From the IMG/VR virus record IMGVR_UViG_3300034954_000646, positions 1-22,027 of that record: a DNA stretch of 22,027 nucleotides; one strand, given 5' to 3'. The notes under the pieces were generated by a model that saw only the letters and a program-made list of their open reading frames with translations, did no database searches and was not told where the DNA came from. This DNA comes from a virus. Below, in pieces: positions 8,129 to 14,966 of the stretch (position 1 is its first letter; every line of letters begins with the position of its first letter). A program made the position numbers and the translations under genes.

Positions 8129-8511
8129 TTCAATCCACCAACCTCAAGTTTATTTTGAATAAATGTAATCTGTTCTTTGGTTAGAAGTGGGAGTACTTGT
8201 TTCGCCTTCTCATTACTATAACCATAGTATGACTTGATAGACTCAAGGTTCTTCAACTCTTCTTTCCTAATCCAAGGTGCAAACCTTTTCTTAGATCTGA
8301 GAGTATTTAGATAAAAGTCATATTGCAACTGCTTGTCTAGGTCTATGTGCATGTTCATCTCATTGACATACATGATGCAATCAAGGTGACCTGACAGGCA
8401 TCTGTTGATGATATATGGTGGGTAATTCTTGATGCAGTCTGGATCTTCCTCCACCAAATTTTTCTTGGTGCTGTTGATAGAGTTCAACCAATCCTTTAGT
8501 TCAACGGTCAA
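8125..8511 (-). CDS. 62: gp62-like clamp-loader small subunit
   Basis: The 128-aa protein is the small subunit of the gp44/62 clamp loader, which opens and loads gp45 clamps. It is shorter than T4 gp62 (187 aa), as in other cyanophages. Recognition rests on the segment CIKNYPPYIINRCLSGHLDC and FYLNTLRSKKRFAPW, and on location directly upstream of regA, the same order as T4. It overlaps regA by 4 nt and the upstream 156-aa gene by 11 nt. gp44 is not adjacent here: about 3 kb of other genes separates the two clamp-loader subunits. Confidence 0.88.
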   Translation of the reverse strand: MTVELKDWLNSINSTKKNLVEEDPDCIKNYPPYIINRCLSGHLDCIMYVNEMNMHIDLDKQLQYDFYLNTLRSKKRFAPWIRKEELKNLESIKSYYGYSNEKAKQVLPLLTKEQITFIQNKLEVGGLK

Positions 8512-8971
8512 TGATCCTCTCCTTCATCTCAGGTGTCCAATTATCATAATAACCTGTTTTCATCAGTTGTGCTCTTGCTTCTTCTAGTTCCTTACGTTTT
8601 TGCACAATCAATAAAGCGAGTCCACTGTTTATTCTAACACCTGACACCTCTTCTATTTTTGTAGGGTGCTCATCATAAAAAATATAATCAGGATACCTAT
8701 CATGATATACTGCACAGGTTATCTCCAAGTCATTTGGTAGGGATGGTGTATCCTCGAACTCATATATTATTACTTCTTTATCCCAATTAGCGAGATCATG
8801 GTCTAATGATTCAAAACTCTCAAACTTCTTGACCTCTACATTACCATCCAACCATGCTTTTTTAGCATAGGGACAAGGGGGTAGGTTGTCAAAGACTTTA
8901 TTAGGTTCACTAAGAAAGTCCAGTATCCAACTTTGTAGATCTCGGTTTGATGATGATTCTGTTGTTTTCAT
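8501..8971 (-). CDS. Hypothetical protein with a CPYA motif
   Basis: I do not recognise the function of this 156-aa soluble protein. It begins MKTTESSSNRDLQSWILDFL and shows a notable LPPCPYAKKAWLDG segment (around residues 34-47) that resembles the CPFA-type motif of some uncharacterised bacterial families (the DUF1415 kind); this is a weak comparison. A central aromatic-acidic stretch (YHDRYPDYIFYDEHP) and a helical C-terminus (VQKRKELEEARAQLMKTGYY) follow. I use the ATG at 8971; a TTG at 8989 is in frame. Its 3' end overlaps gp62 by 11 nt. Its first 62 nt overlap the end of the small ORF at 8910-9074. Confidence 0.75.
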   Translation of the reverse strand: MKTTESSSNRDLQSWILDFLSEPNKVFDNLPPCPYAKKAWLDGNVEVKKFESFESLDHDLANWDKEVIIYEFEDTPSLPNDLEITCAVYHDRYPDYIFYDEHPTKIEEVSGVRINSGLALLIVQKRKELEEARAQLMKTGYYDNWTPEMKERIIDR

Positions 8972-9074
8972 AATCTGCTCTGAAGTCAAGTCTCACACTA
9001 GGATCCCAACACATTTCTTCATATAACATGTTGAGTCGTTCCATATCTTCGTATAGGTCTTCTACTTTATCCAT
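8910..9074 (-). CDS. Small acidic-helix protein, overlapping its neighbour
   Basis: A 54-codon ORF starts at the ATG at 9074 (8-nt overlap with the previous gene's stop) and reads MDKVEDLYEDMERLNMLYEE as an amphipathic helix, then DPSVRLDFRADYENNRIIIK and a short basic tail. It fills the otherwise empty 95-nt gap between its neighbours and then continues 62 nt into the next gene in another frame. The gap filling, coupled start and protein-like composition favour a real gene; the long overlap is unusual for this tightly but briefly overlapping genome. Function unknown. Confidence 0.55.
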   Translation of the reverse strand: MDKVEDLYEDMERLNMLYEEMCWDPSVRLDFRADYENNRIIIKPRSTKLDTGLS

Positions 9075-9309
9075 GGTCTTTCAAGAAATCACTGAGTGAA
9101 GATTGGAACTGACCCTCATTTTCTTTTGGGTCAAACTTGTGATATCCTTTCATTCTCTTCCATTCATTATACATTGCACCAAGTAACCATGATTGAGACA
9201 GACTCTTTGCTCCGTTCTCTAGAAGTTCTCGCTGTCTTTTAGTGACATGTTTGTAACCGAGGTAGTCTTCCCTCCAGTTACTGTCATCGTAAGGTTTACT
9301 TTGTGTCAT
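9067..9309 (-). CDS. Small hypothetical protein
   Basis: The 80-aa product from the ATG at 9309 (MTQSKPYDDSNWREDYLGYK) is hydrophilic, helical and without recognised domains; it contains ENGAKSLSQSWLLGAMYNEW and ends SSLSDFLKDHG. A GTG at 9348 would add 13 basic residues but would enlarge the overlap with the upstream gene from 14 to 53 nt, so I prefer the ATG. It overlaps the following 54-aa ORF by 8 nt. Position inside the overlapping operon supports it being translated; nothing indicates its role. Confidence 0.65.
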   Translation of the reverse strand: MTQSKPYDDSNWREDYLGYKHVTKRQRELLENGAKSLSQSWLLGAMYNEWKRMKGYHKFDPKENEGQFQSSLSDFLKDHG

Positions 9310-9808
9310 AGGTAAAGGTTTTTCCCTTCTTCTGGGTTTCGTTTTCACCAGATCTACCAGGTCTCATCTTTCCAAGTTTGATGTTTCTCTTGGGTAACCC
9401 ACCTTTTCTGGTTCTCTTTAGTGTAGCACTTTTATCACCTTTTTGCTGAGTTATTACAGAGTCCTGACCATATTTCTTACCTAAGGACTTGACTGCCTTT
9501 TTGAACTTTCTCTTTCCCATCTTACCAGACTGTATCACATGACTTCTTTCCTTGACTCTCTTAGTCTGACCTGTCTTCTCATCTTTCTCATCATATTTTC
9601 CAGTTACTTTAGTTGCACCCTTACCAAATTTACTACGTATGTCTCTATCAAGTTTCTTCGCTCTCGCTCTGTTCTCTTTAGCAGACAAATTACCTCTTGA
9701 TGCTGACATCACAGCAGTGCCACCCTTGTCAGACTGTGACTTTAGGCGAGTCATGCTGCTCTCATCTAACTCAGGTATATCATCTATGAATTGTTGAAAC
9801 GTTTTCAT
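9296..9808 (-). CDS. Very basic protein with a capsid-targeting-like N-terminus
   Basis: The 170-aa protein starts MKTFQQFIDDIPELDE. T4 internal head proteins (IPI-III) start MKTYQEFIAE, the capsid-targeting sequence removed by the prohead protease gp21 after (L/I)-x-E. Here I-P-E and L-D-E lie at residues 11-13 and 14-16, in the right place for cleavage. The rest is strongly basic: by hand count about 46 Lys/Arg against 14 Asp/Glu in the remaining 154 residues, with runs such as KMGKRKFKKAVKSLGKK. By analogy it could be packed into the head and injected with DNA. It overlaps the methylase gene by 29 nt upstream. No enzymatic motif is visible. The packaging role is inference; the ORF itself is secure. 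Confidence 0.85.
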   Translation of the reverse strand: MKTFQQFIDDIPELDESSMTRLKSQSDKGGTAVMSASRGNLSAKENRARAKKLDRDIRSKFGKGATKVTGKYDEKDEKTGQTKRVKERSHVIQSGKMGKRKFKKAVKSLGKKYGQDSVITQQKGDKSATLKRTRKGGLPKRNIKLGKMRPGRSGENETQKKGKTFTYDTK

Positions 9809-10616
9809 AATTCGTTAGTACAAGTTCCTTCCTTTTCTTTTGTTCTTTGATGTAATCGCCAGTCGATCTCATCGTGTAGGTGTGATCGTACTCTGCTGCT
9901 TTCCAATCAGCGAATCTTCTTTTATTTAGATTTGATGAATTATAACTTACAATCATGTCATGATTAGATGCTGTGCATGCTTCAGAAAATCTAGTGTGAT
10001 GAAAATATTTTTGCATGCCACCCTTCTTACCATAAAGATTTGATCCTATCTCATATGGTGGATCAAGATATATGAAAGATCCCTTACCATCAAGCATGTG
10101 TTCATAAGATAGATTTGTTATTTTCCAATGCTTGATAAGATTCTGATACCCTGATAATTTTTCTATACCATTCATTGAGAAATTAGAATCACTTGCTTGT
10201 GCTGAGAAAGAACTGTTCTCTCCTAGTCCACTGAAACTACACTTGTTGATAATATAAAAAGCAACTGCACGATCTAAATCATCGCCAGTTGATACTTGAT
10301 TCTTACACTCTAAAAATAATTCCTTTGCTTTATCTGGATCAGGATTCTCTTCTTTTATATTTGACAAAATATCTTGCATCTCACCACCACTTGTCTGTAA
10401 CTGTGTCCAAAAATTGTACAGTGGTTCATACAAATCATTTACCCATATCAATAGGTCAGGGTAGGTCTTTGTAACCCATAGGGAAACAGACCCACCTCCT
10501 ACAAATGGTTCTCTGAATTGATCATACTTACTTAGATCAGGAAAAAACTCACTGATCTTTGTGATTGCTCTGCTCTTACCGCCAGGATAACGCAGGGGTG
10601 TTTTCAAGTTCTTCAT
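9780..10616 (-). CDS. dam: Dam-type (D12 class) DNA adenine N6-methyltransferase
   Basis: This protein (278 aa from the ATG at 10616) transfers a methyl group from S-adenosylmethionine to adenine N6 in DNA. It has the D12-class landmarks: PLRYPGGKSR (N-terminal PGGK), FREPFVGGGSV (SAM-binding FxGGG motif) and FIYLDPPYEIG (catalytic DPPY). Length fits Dam and T4 Dam (259 aa). The recognition site, GATC or other, cannot be read from the sequence. The ATG overlaps the epimerase gene by 41 nt; a TTG three codons in would shorten this. It could protect phage DNA from restriction or mark replicated DNA. It lies beside the candidate head-internal basic protein. Confidence 0.92.
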   Translation of the reverse strand: MKNLKTPLRYPGGKSRAITKISEFFPDLSKYDQFREPFVGGGSVSLWVTKTYPDLLIWVNDLYEPLYNFWTQLQTSGGEMQDILSNIKEENPDPDKAKELFLECKNQVSTGDDLDRAVAFYIINKCSFSGLGENSSFSAQASDSNFSMNGIEKLSGYQNLIKHWKITNLSYEHMLDGKGSFIYLDPPYEIGSNLYGKKGGMQKYFHHTRFSEACTASNHDMIVSYNSSNLNKRRFADWKAAEYDHTYTMRSTGDYIKEQKKRKELVLTNYENVSTIHR

Positions 10617-11493
10617 GGATGTAGTCTTCAATTGATTTACGAGGGAACCAGTTCAAAGCAACTGCTGCTTTGTAAATTTCAGCAAGGGTTTCTCTTGCTT
10701 CACCAGGTCTTTCTGGTATGTATTCAATATCTCCCCCTATCATATTAGCAAGATCAATGACAGATGTATTTTTACCTGTGCCAATGTTGATCTCTATGCC
10801 AGAAAAATTACACATCATAGCGTCTATGTTTGCTTCAACAACATCACTAACATGAGTAAAGTCTCTTCGTTGTAAACCATCACCTACCACGGTAAGTGGT
10901 TTACCTGCCTTCTTCTGTTCTAAAAACAGACCAACCACAGGAGCATATAATCCTTTGAGTGGTTGACGATCACCATAAACATTGAAGTATCTTAGTGTAA
11001 TAGTTCTAAGACCGAACAAGTTATGGTACATCTGACACATAATTTCTGCTGATCTTTTACTAGCAGAGTAATGATTCAGACAATCAGTGGGCATGTCCTC
11101 TCTCAAGGGTGGTTCGTTCTTCAAACCATAGAGAGATGATGTGGATGAGTTGATAAACCTTCTCACACCCCACATTCTTGCACACTCCAACATGTTGACA
11201 GTGCCTTGAATGTTAGTGTCAAGACACTCTTGTGGATTCTGCATAGCAACTTGTATTCTGCTATGTGCTGCTAAATGGAAGACGGTATCCACACCCTCAA
11301 ATAGAGGATAGCAAGCATCCATATCACGGATGTCAAAAGAATGATACTCAGCGAGTGGGTTGTTATAAAATTTTTCATTAGATACAGCAGACTCGTTGTC
11401 AATAACAACGACCTCATTGTTTTCATTTTTGCATAGTCTATCGACTATATGGGAACCGATAAAACCCGATCCACCAGTTACTAAACATTTCAT
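10576..11493 (-). CDS. NAD-dependent sugar-nucleotide epimerase/dehydratase
   Basis: This 305-aa protein is an extended short-chain dehydrogenase of the UDP-glucose/UDP-GlcNAc 4-epimerase kind. The NAD-binding TGGSGFIGSH is at residues 6-15, NSSTSSLYG at 115-123 carries the catalytic Ser/Thr, and HYSASK holds the YxxxK pair (Y142, K146). The C-terminal substrate part (LRYFNVYGDRQPLKG, GDGLQRRDFTHVSDVVEAN) is complete. It probably interconverts or prepares a nucleotide sugar, either for phage glycosylation or to change the host surface. The ATG overlaps the gp44 stop by 4 nt (ATGA), so it is translated with the clamp loader. Confidence 0.92.
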   Translation of the reverse strand: MKCLVTGGSGFIGSHIVDRLCKNENNEVVVIDNESAVSNEKFYNNPLAEYHSFDIRDMDACYPLFEGVDTVFHLAAHSRIQVAMQNPQECLDTNIQGTVNMLECARMWGVRRFINSSTSSLYGLKNEPPLREDMPTDCLNHYSASKRSAEIMCQMYHNLFGLRTITLRYFNVYGDRQPLKGLYAPVVGLFLEQKKAGKPLTVVGDGLQRRDFTHVSDVVEANIDAMMCNFSGIEINIGTGKNTSVIDLANMIGGDIEYIPERPGEARETLAEIYKAAVALNWFPRKSIEDYIHEELENTPALSWR

Positions 11494-12431
11494 TTGAATT
11501 CACAGTTACACATGATCTCAGTCAATGCTGCCAACAGATTGATCTCTTGATCAGCAACAAAGGCAGACTGATATTGATACTTAGCAATAATCAATACTGC
11601 CTCAGGTATTGACTTTGGTTTCATCGACTCATAGATTGAGTCGTATACACTTCTAAGTATAGCATTAGTATCGTTATCTAGGTTCTGAACTATCCATTTC
11701 CTAACATTTGGAAACTCTTTCTTTTTGAGAAAATCTACAAGTTCTTTTACATTTGAGTCGGTAAGGACTGCTAATATACCTGTGTCTATCTTACCACCTG
11801 CAGAGTATCTCTGACACTCATTGAGTACACGTCTCCAATCAGGAAAGTATTTGTTTATTAGTTCTGCTATGACTCTTTTATCACTCTCTACATTCTCTTC
11901 TTCTAATATCTGATTTATTCTTGTGAAGAATTGTGCTGCGATAGATGGTTTATCCTGTCTACTGATACTAAAGTCCACAACAGAGCACCTGCTATGGAGT
12001 GGTTCGATAATTTTATTTTTGTAGTTGCAAGTGAATATAAATCTACAGTTTTTGTAGAATGCCTCAATGTTCGCTCTAAGAAGGAGTTGTACATCGGAAG
12101 TGGTATTGTCTGCTTCGTCGATGATAATGACTTTGTGATTCGCACGAGACGTGAGAGAGACCGTTGACGCAAAGTTCTTCGCTTGATTACGCACTGTATC
12201 CAAGAACCTACCCTCATCAGAACCGTTGATAACATAATAATCACACCCTAGTTGTTCACATAATGCCTTCGCCACTGTCGTCTTACCGATACCAGGCGGA
12301 CCTGCAAGCAGTAAGTTAGGTATCTCACCATCATTGACAAACTCCTTGAAGGTATTCTTGATACCATCAGGGAGAATACAATCTTCAATTGTTCTGGGTC
12401 TGTATTTTTCAACCCATATAAAATCACTCAT
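11490..12431 (-). CDS. 44: gp44 clamp-loader large subunit (AAA+ ATPase)
   Basis: The 313-aa protein is the ATPase subunit of the gp44/62 complex that loads the gp45 clamp at primer ends. It shows FIWVEKYRPRTIEDCILP at the N-terminus, Walker A GPPGIGKTT at 44-52, Walker B IIIDEAD at 102-108 and the SRC motif with the trans arginine finger at 148-150, as in RFC and DnaX relatives. Length is close to T4 gp44 (319 aa). Its start overlaps the oxygenase gene by 8 nt, its end the epimerase gene by 4 nt. All catalytic motifs look intact. Confidence 0.97.
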   Translation of the reverse strand: MSDFIWVEKYRPRTIEDCILPDGIKNTFKEFVNDGEIPNLLLAGPPGIGKTTVAKALCEQLGCDYYVINGSDEGRFLDTVRNQAKNFASTVSLTSRANHKVIIIDEADNTTSDVQLLLRANIEAFYKNCRFIFTCNYKNKIIEPLHSRCSVVDFSISRQDKPSIAAQFFTRINQILEEENVESDKRVIAELINKYFPDWRRVLNECQRYSAGGKIDTGILAVLTDSNVKELVDFLKKKEFPNVRKWIVQNLDNDTNAILRSVYDSIYESMKPKSIPEAVLIIAKYQYQSAFVADQEINLLAALTEIMCNCEFK

Positions 12432-12984
12432 TTTTCACTAGGAGATTCATTGCTAAGACAGTCCTCTTTCCATGTGTAGGTGGGACTGAGTGGTAGAGAG
12501 TACCTGGCCACACTATAAGCATACCACTCTCAGGCATAATTTTCAACGTCTGCACACCATCAAAATGTATAGGTGAGCAATTTTCATCTGCTTCAACATA
12601 ATATGATGCAACATAAGGACATGGGAAATGTTGATGACTCTTGGTATAATCTGAGTTGTCATACATGATTGCCCAGAAATCTCTTAGATAAAGAGTTGAC
12701 TCAAACCCTGCAAAACCACAGAATGTTCTGTCATATTTTTTGATACTCTTGATGTGTGAAAGTATCACATCAATATAAGGTTGAAAGTGAGGGTTTATCT
12801 TGTGTGTATTTTTAGCACTGTTCCATGCCTTGACATTAGACGAGTTTCCTTTATCAAATACCTGTCTATGATTTTGTATTATTCTTTTTAGTTTGTCATT
12901 ATCAATATCAAGTATCTTAGTGTACACAGGAACAGACACTAACTTATGGTAGATAAACCAATCGTAGACATTTTGTTCATTCAT
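12424..12984 (-). CDS. Putative 2-oxoglutarate/Fe(II)-dependent oxygenase
   Basis: The 186-aa protein resembles the 2OG-Fe(II) oxygenase family common in cyanophages. The C-terminal half has the double-stranded helix pattern: SHQHFPCPYVASYYVEADE (H117, H119), then GMLIVWPGTLYHSVPPTHGK (H165) and R174 in KRTVLAMNL, in the order expected for the two iron-binding histidines and the 2OG-binding arginine. The usual HxD acidic ligand appears as H-x-H, so the iron site may differ. The N-terminal half is helical. Substrate unknown; phage relatives are often linked with modification of proteins, nucleotides or sugars. It is coupled to DUF4385 upstream and gp44 downstream by 8-nt overlaps. Confidence 0.78.
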   Translation of the reverse strand: MNEQNVYDWFIYHKLVSVPVYTKILDIDNDKLKRIIQNHRQVFDKGNSSNVKAWNSAKNTHKINPHFQPYIDVILSHIKSIKKYDRTFCGFAGFESTLYLRDFWAIMYDNSDYTKSHQHFPCPYVASYYVEADENCSPIHFDGVQTLKIMPESGMLIVWPGTLYHSVPPTHGKRTVLAMNLLVKNE

Positions 12985-13438
12985 TCTCTCTCCATTGTTG
13001 CCTCATGCTAACATACGATGCACTCTTAGCAACAACATCTCTAGTTTTCTTGAATATAGAAGCAGACACTGCAAAATGACAAGTAGCATGATCTGGTTCT
13101 TGGGGTCTTACATTACCTTCATTATCATATTTCTTTCCTGTGCGATGATTAGCATATCTTCTTGACCTTGTGAATCCCATCTCTAGAAATTTACGACACA
13201 TATCCATACCGATAAAATCTTTTTTATCACGATAAATTAGATACATCTCATAAATCTTAGCAGCACTTTTCTTTGCTATCTCTGGAGTCTTGAATCTCCA
13301 ATGAGCACATATATCGTTAGTATAAGGGCGAACCAATAGAACTCCTTGCTCTCCCCTTCCAATACGATAAAGTTTACGAGTCTTCTCGTCTGTAAAATCA
13401 AGTTCTTTGTAATTGAGATCATAATCAAATTCTTTCAT
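12977..13438 (-). CDS. DUF4385 family protein
   Basis: This 153-aa protein matches what I know of the DUF4385 family of bacteria and cyanophages: an N-terminal FDYDLNYKELDF, the block YRIGRGEQGVLLVRPYTNDI, AHWRFKTPEIAKKSA, and FLEMGFTRSRRYANHRTGKK. The end (VSMRQQWRENE) takes the place of the usual aromatic C-terminus. The family has no established function; the many conserved Arg, His and aromatic residues suggest ligand or nucleic-acid binding. It overlaps speD by 14 nt and the oxygenase by 8 nt, so it is made together with the polyamine enzyme. Confidence 0.8.
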   Translation of the reverse strand: MKEFDYDLNYKELDFTDEKTRKLYRIGRGEQGVLLVRPYTNDICAHWRFKTPEIAKKSAAKIYEMYLIYRDKKDFIGMDMCRKFLEMGFTRSRRYANHRTGKKYDNEGNVRPQEPDHATCHFAVSASIFKKTRDVVAKSASYVSMRQQWRENE

Positions 13439-13754
13439 GATGTGAGTATGTCAGGTCTTTAGATTGAAATTGTTTACATAAGTATTCTACCGCTTCCATA
13501 GGTGTAGTGTCAACACCACAGGTAAAAATATCACACATGGCAAGATTATTTTCAGGCCATGTGTGTATGCTTATATGACTGTCAGCAAGCATCGCTAAAC
13601 CTGTAACTCCTTGTGGATCAAATTTATGTGCACTTATATTGAGTAGTTCAGAATTTGATTTTTTAGCAGCAACATGCAAAGATAATCTTATATGTTCCTC
13701 GCTATCAAGGAGATCATTTGGACATCCACGTAATTCAAATAATATGTGTTTCAC
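13425..13754 (-). CDS. speD: S-adenosylmethionine decarboxylase proenzyme
   Basis: SpeD decarboxylates S-adenosylmethionine to give the aminopropyl donor for spermidine. The 109-aa protein is the short class 1B form and has the self-cleavage region LADSHISIHTWPE (55-67): chain cleavage before S59 yields the pyruvoyl group, with H64 and the C79-G80 segment (FTCGVD) as processing and catalytic residues. The only possible start is a GTG at 13754, since an in-frame stop lies just upstream; the GTGA overlaps the stop of a 27-aa membrane peptide. speD is frequent in T4-like cyanophages, where it may support polyamine-dependent DNA packing or host photosynthesis. Confidence 0.93.
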   Translation of the reverse strand: MKHILFELRGCPNDLLDSEEHIRLSLHVAAKKSNSELLNISAHKFDPQGVTGLAMLADSHISIHTWPENNLAMCDIFTCGVDTTPMEAVEYLCKQFQSKDLTYSHHERI

Positions 13755-13834
13755 CCTTTACTTTTATCATAAAGGTAGATAAGGGATAGAGAGAAAACTA
13801 CCCAGAAAGTTACTTCAAGTCCGTAATGATTCAT
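13751..13834 (-). CDS. 27-aa single-pass membrane peptide between gp45 and speD
   Basis: The gap between gp45 and speD is filled exactly by a 27-codon ORF, MNHYGLEVTFWVVFSLSLIY followed by LYDKSKG. Its ATG overlaps the gp45 stop (ATGA at 13834-13831) and its TGA overlaps the GTG of speD (GTGA), so all three could be translated by reinitiation. Residues about 7-22 form one hydrophobic segment and the tail is charged, a topology like small thylakoid-membrane subunits. No Shine-Dalgarno is seen. The double coupling is the main evidence. Function unknown. Confidence 0.6.
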   Translation of the reverse strand: MNHYGLEVTFWVVFSLSLIYLYDKSKG

Positions 13835-14502
13835 TCGTATGTTGAGTCGGGTTCTAGTGCTATAAAGTATGTAAGTTTATAATCTGTATTATAGAACTTT
13901 GCTAAGTTTTTGCAAGAGATAGAAACCTGATATGTTCCTGTGATAAGTTTGATGTTCTCAATCTTGAAGTTGAATGAGAATGTCTTATCTGTTCTACCTA
14001 CAACCACAGCAAAATCATTAGATGTGTCGTTCTTACGATCACTCACAACAAGTTTGACTACACCTGCCTCACCTACAACTGATAGGTCTGGTAGTCCGAG
14101 TATAGATGATGACTTGAGTATCTTTGTTAGTTGTTCTTCGCCAAGAATGAACTGCACATCTTCACTAGGCAGTGCCATCTCTTTCTCTGGTGGTGCAACA
14201 ATTACACTTGGGTCTGAGAAAAAGTATTTGGATCTGTTTGCTGTTCCTTCCTTGATATGTGCAAACGAATTGTTAGTTGACACATCTATGTCTGGAGAAC
14301 TGCAAAGAGATACAGTATTCAAAAACTGTGGTAAATCATAGATGGCAAAATCTTTGGGAATATATTCTTCTATCTCTGCTTCTGCCAATACATTTTTCAT
14401 GACAGATATTGTTCGTAATTTCTTACCTTCTTTGAACGCTAATGACTGATTGATAGTCGTGAAGTTCTGAAGGATCTTCAGTGTTTTGTCAGATAGTTTC
14501 AT
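13831..14502 (-). CDS. 45: gp45 sliding clamp
   Basis: The trimeric clamp tethers gp43 to DNA and, in T4-like phages, acts as mobile activator of late transcription with gp55 and gp33. The 223-aa protein aligns with T4 gp45 (228 aa) from its first residues (MKLSDKTLKILQNFTTIN; T4 MKLSKDTTALLKNFATIN), through AIYDLPQFLNTVSL and DPSVIVAPPEKE to the end ALEPDSTYE (T4 ALEADSTHDF). I therefore place the start at the ATG at 14502, not at an in-frame GTG at 14523. A promoter with extended -10 lies about 45 nt upstream. The stop overlaps the ATG of the 27-aa peptide. Confidence 0.97.
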   Translation of the reverse strand: MKLSDKTLKILQNFTTINQSLAFKEGKKLRTISVMKNVLAEAEIEEYIPKDFAIYDLPQFLNTVSLCSSPDIDVSTNNSFAHIKEGTANRSKYFFSDPSVIVAPPEKEMALPSEDVQFILGEEQLTKILKSSSILGLPDLSVVGEAGVVKLVVSDRKNDTSNDFAVVVGRTDKTFSFNFKIENIKLITGTYQVSISCKNLAKFYNTDYKLTYFIALEPDSTYE

Positions 14503-14545
14503 GCTTCTTTCTTTGAGTTTCACAATACATGATGTAAGTAAACTC

Positions 14546-14574
14546 AGTATAACATGCTATCTATTTTTTTGCAA
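14546..14574 (-). promoter_or_regulatory. Sigma-70-like promoter for gp45
   Basis: On the minus strand TTGCAA (14574-14569), a 17-nt spacer and TATACT (14551-14546) form a promoter, with an extended -10 (TGTTATACT). It starts within the last codons of the 106-aa gene and would give an mRNA with a leader of about 37 nt before the gp45 ATG. The -10 context CATGTTATACT closely resembles CATGCTATAAT before gp55. Confidence 0.65.
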
Positions 14575-14877
14575 TCTCTCCACTGCTGTTGATGCTTGAA
14601 TTGCTGGCACGTCATTCAATCCATTTACATCAAACCAAGGAGCATTCTCCCAGTCAAATCCCTCTCCAAACGTGTTGTCTGCCTGTTGCACATACCAATG
14701 ACACTGAGCATCAGGTATGTCAACTGCACAAACCGCCCAGTCATCTGTCCACTGTGGCACTTGCACATACAATACTGGCACATCTGCATACGCAGTAGTA
14801 GACACTCCAATAAGTATTGCAAAGGTTACTGCCCATGCAAATATTTTTGGTACCCAACTGATAGGTAGTCTGTTCAT
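14557..14877 (-). CDS. Exported or membrane-anchored protein of the hli cluster
   Basis: I do not recognise this 106-aa protein. It starts MNRLPISWVPKIFAWAVTF, a basic N-region followed by a hydrophobic segment ending STTAYADVPV, which looks like a signal peptide with an AYA-D cleavage site near residue 31. The exported part is small, acidic and Trp-rich, with two cysteines (C49, C59) that could form a disulfide: VPQWTDDWAVCAVDIPDAQC then HWY. A periplasmic or thylakoid-lumen location is likely. It is the last member of the coupled chain that begins with hli genes; its ATG overlaps the stop of the 30-aa peptide by 4 nt. Confidence 0.75.
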   Translation of the reverse strand: MNRLPISWVPKIFAWAVTFAILIGVSTTAYADVPVLYVQVPQWTDDWAVCAVDIPDAQCHWYVQQADNTFGEGFDWENAPWFDVNGLNDVPAIQASTAVERLQKNR

Positions 14878-14966
14878 ACGATACCTGCCATACCTGCTGC
14901 TGTTCCTATTATAACAAAGAAACCAAATTCTATAAGTGGGTAGTAGGGATTAGAAAATACTCTCAT
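14874..14966 (-). CDS. 30-aa hydrophobic micro-protein
   Basis: A 30-codon ORF, MRVFSNPYYPLIEFGFFVII then GTAAGMAGIV, overlaps both neighbours by 4 nt: its ATG (14966) sits in the stop of the 24-aa ORF and its TGA in the ATG of the 106-aa gene. Residues about 10-30 are one continuous hydrophobic, glycine/alanine-containing helix. Size and topology recall low-molecular-weight photosystem or cytochrome b6f subunits, but I see no specific match. Coupling on both sides is the evidence for translation. Confidence 0.6.
   Translation of the reverse strand: MRVFSNPYYPLIEFGFFVIIGTAAGMAGIV

Noticed and set aside
14589-14914. Three open plus-strand frames (65-90 codons) opposite the 106-aa gene
   Set aside because: They are antisense shadows of a gene with a signal peptide and coupled start; no ribosome site or promoter supports them, and their composition is not protein-like.
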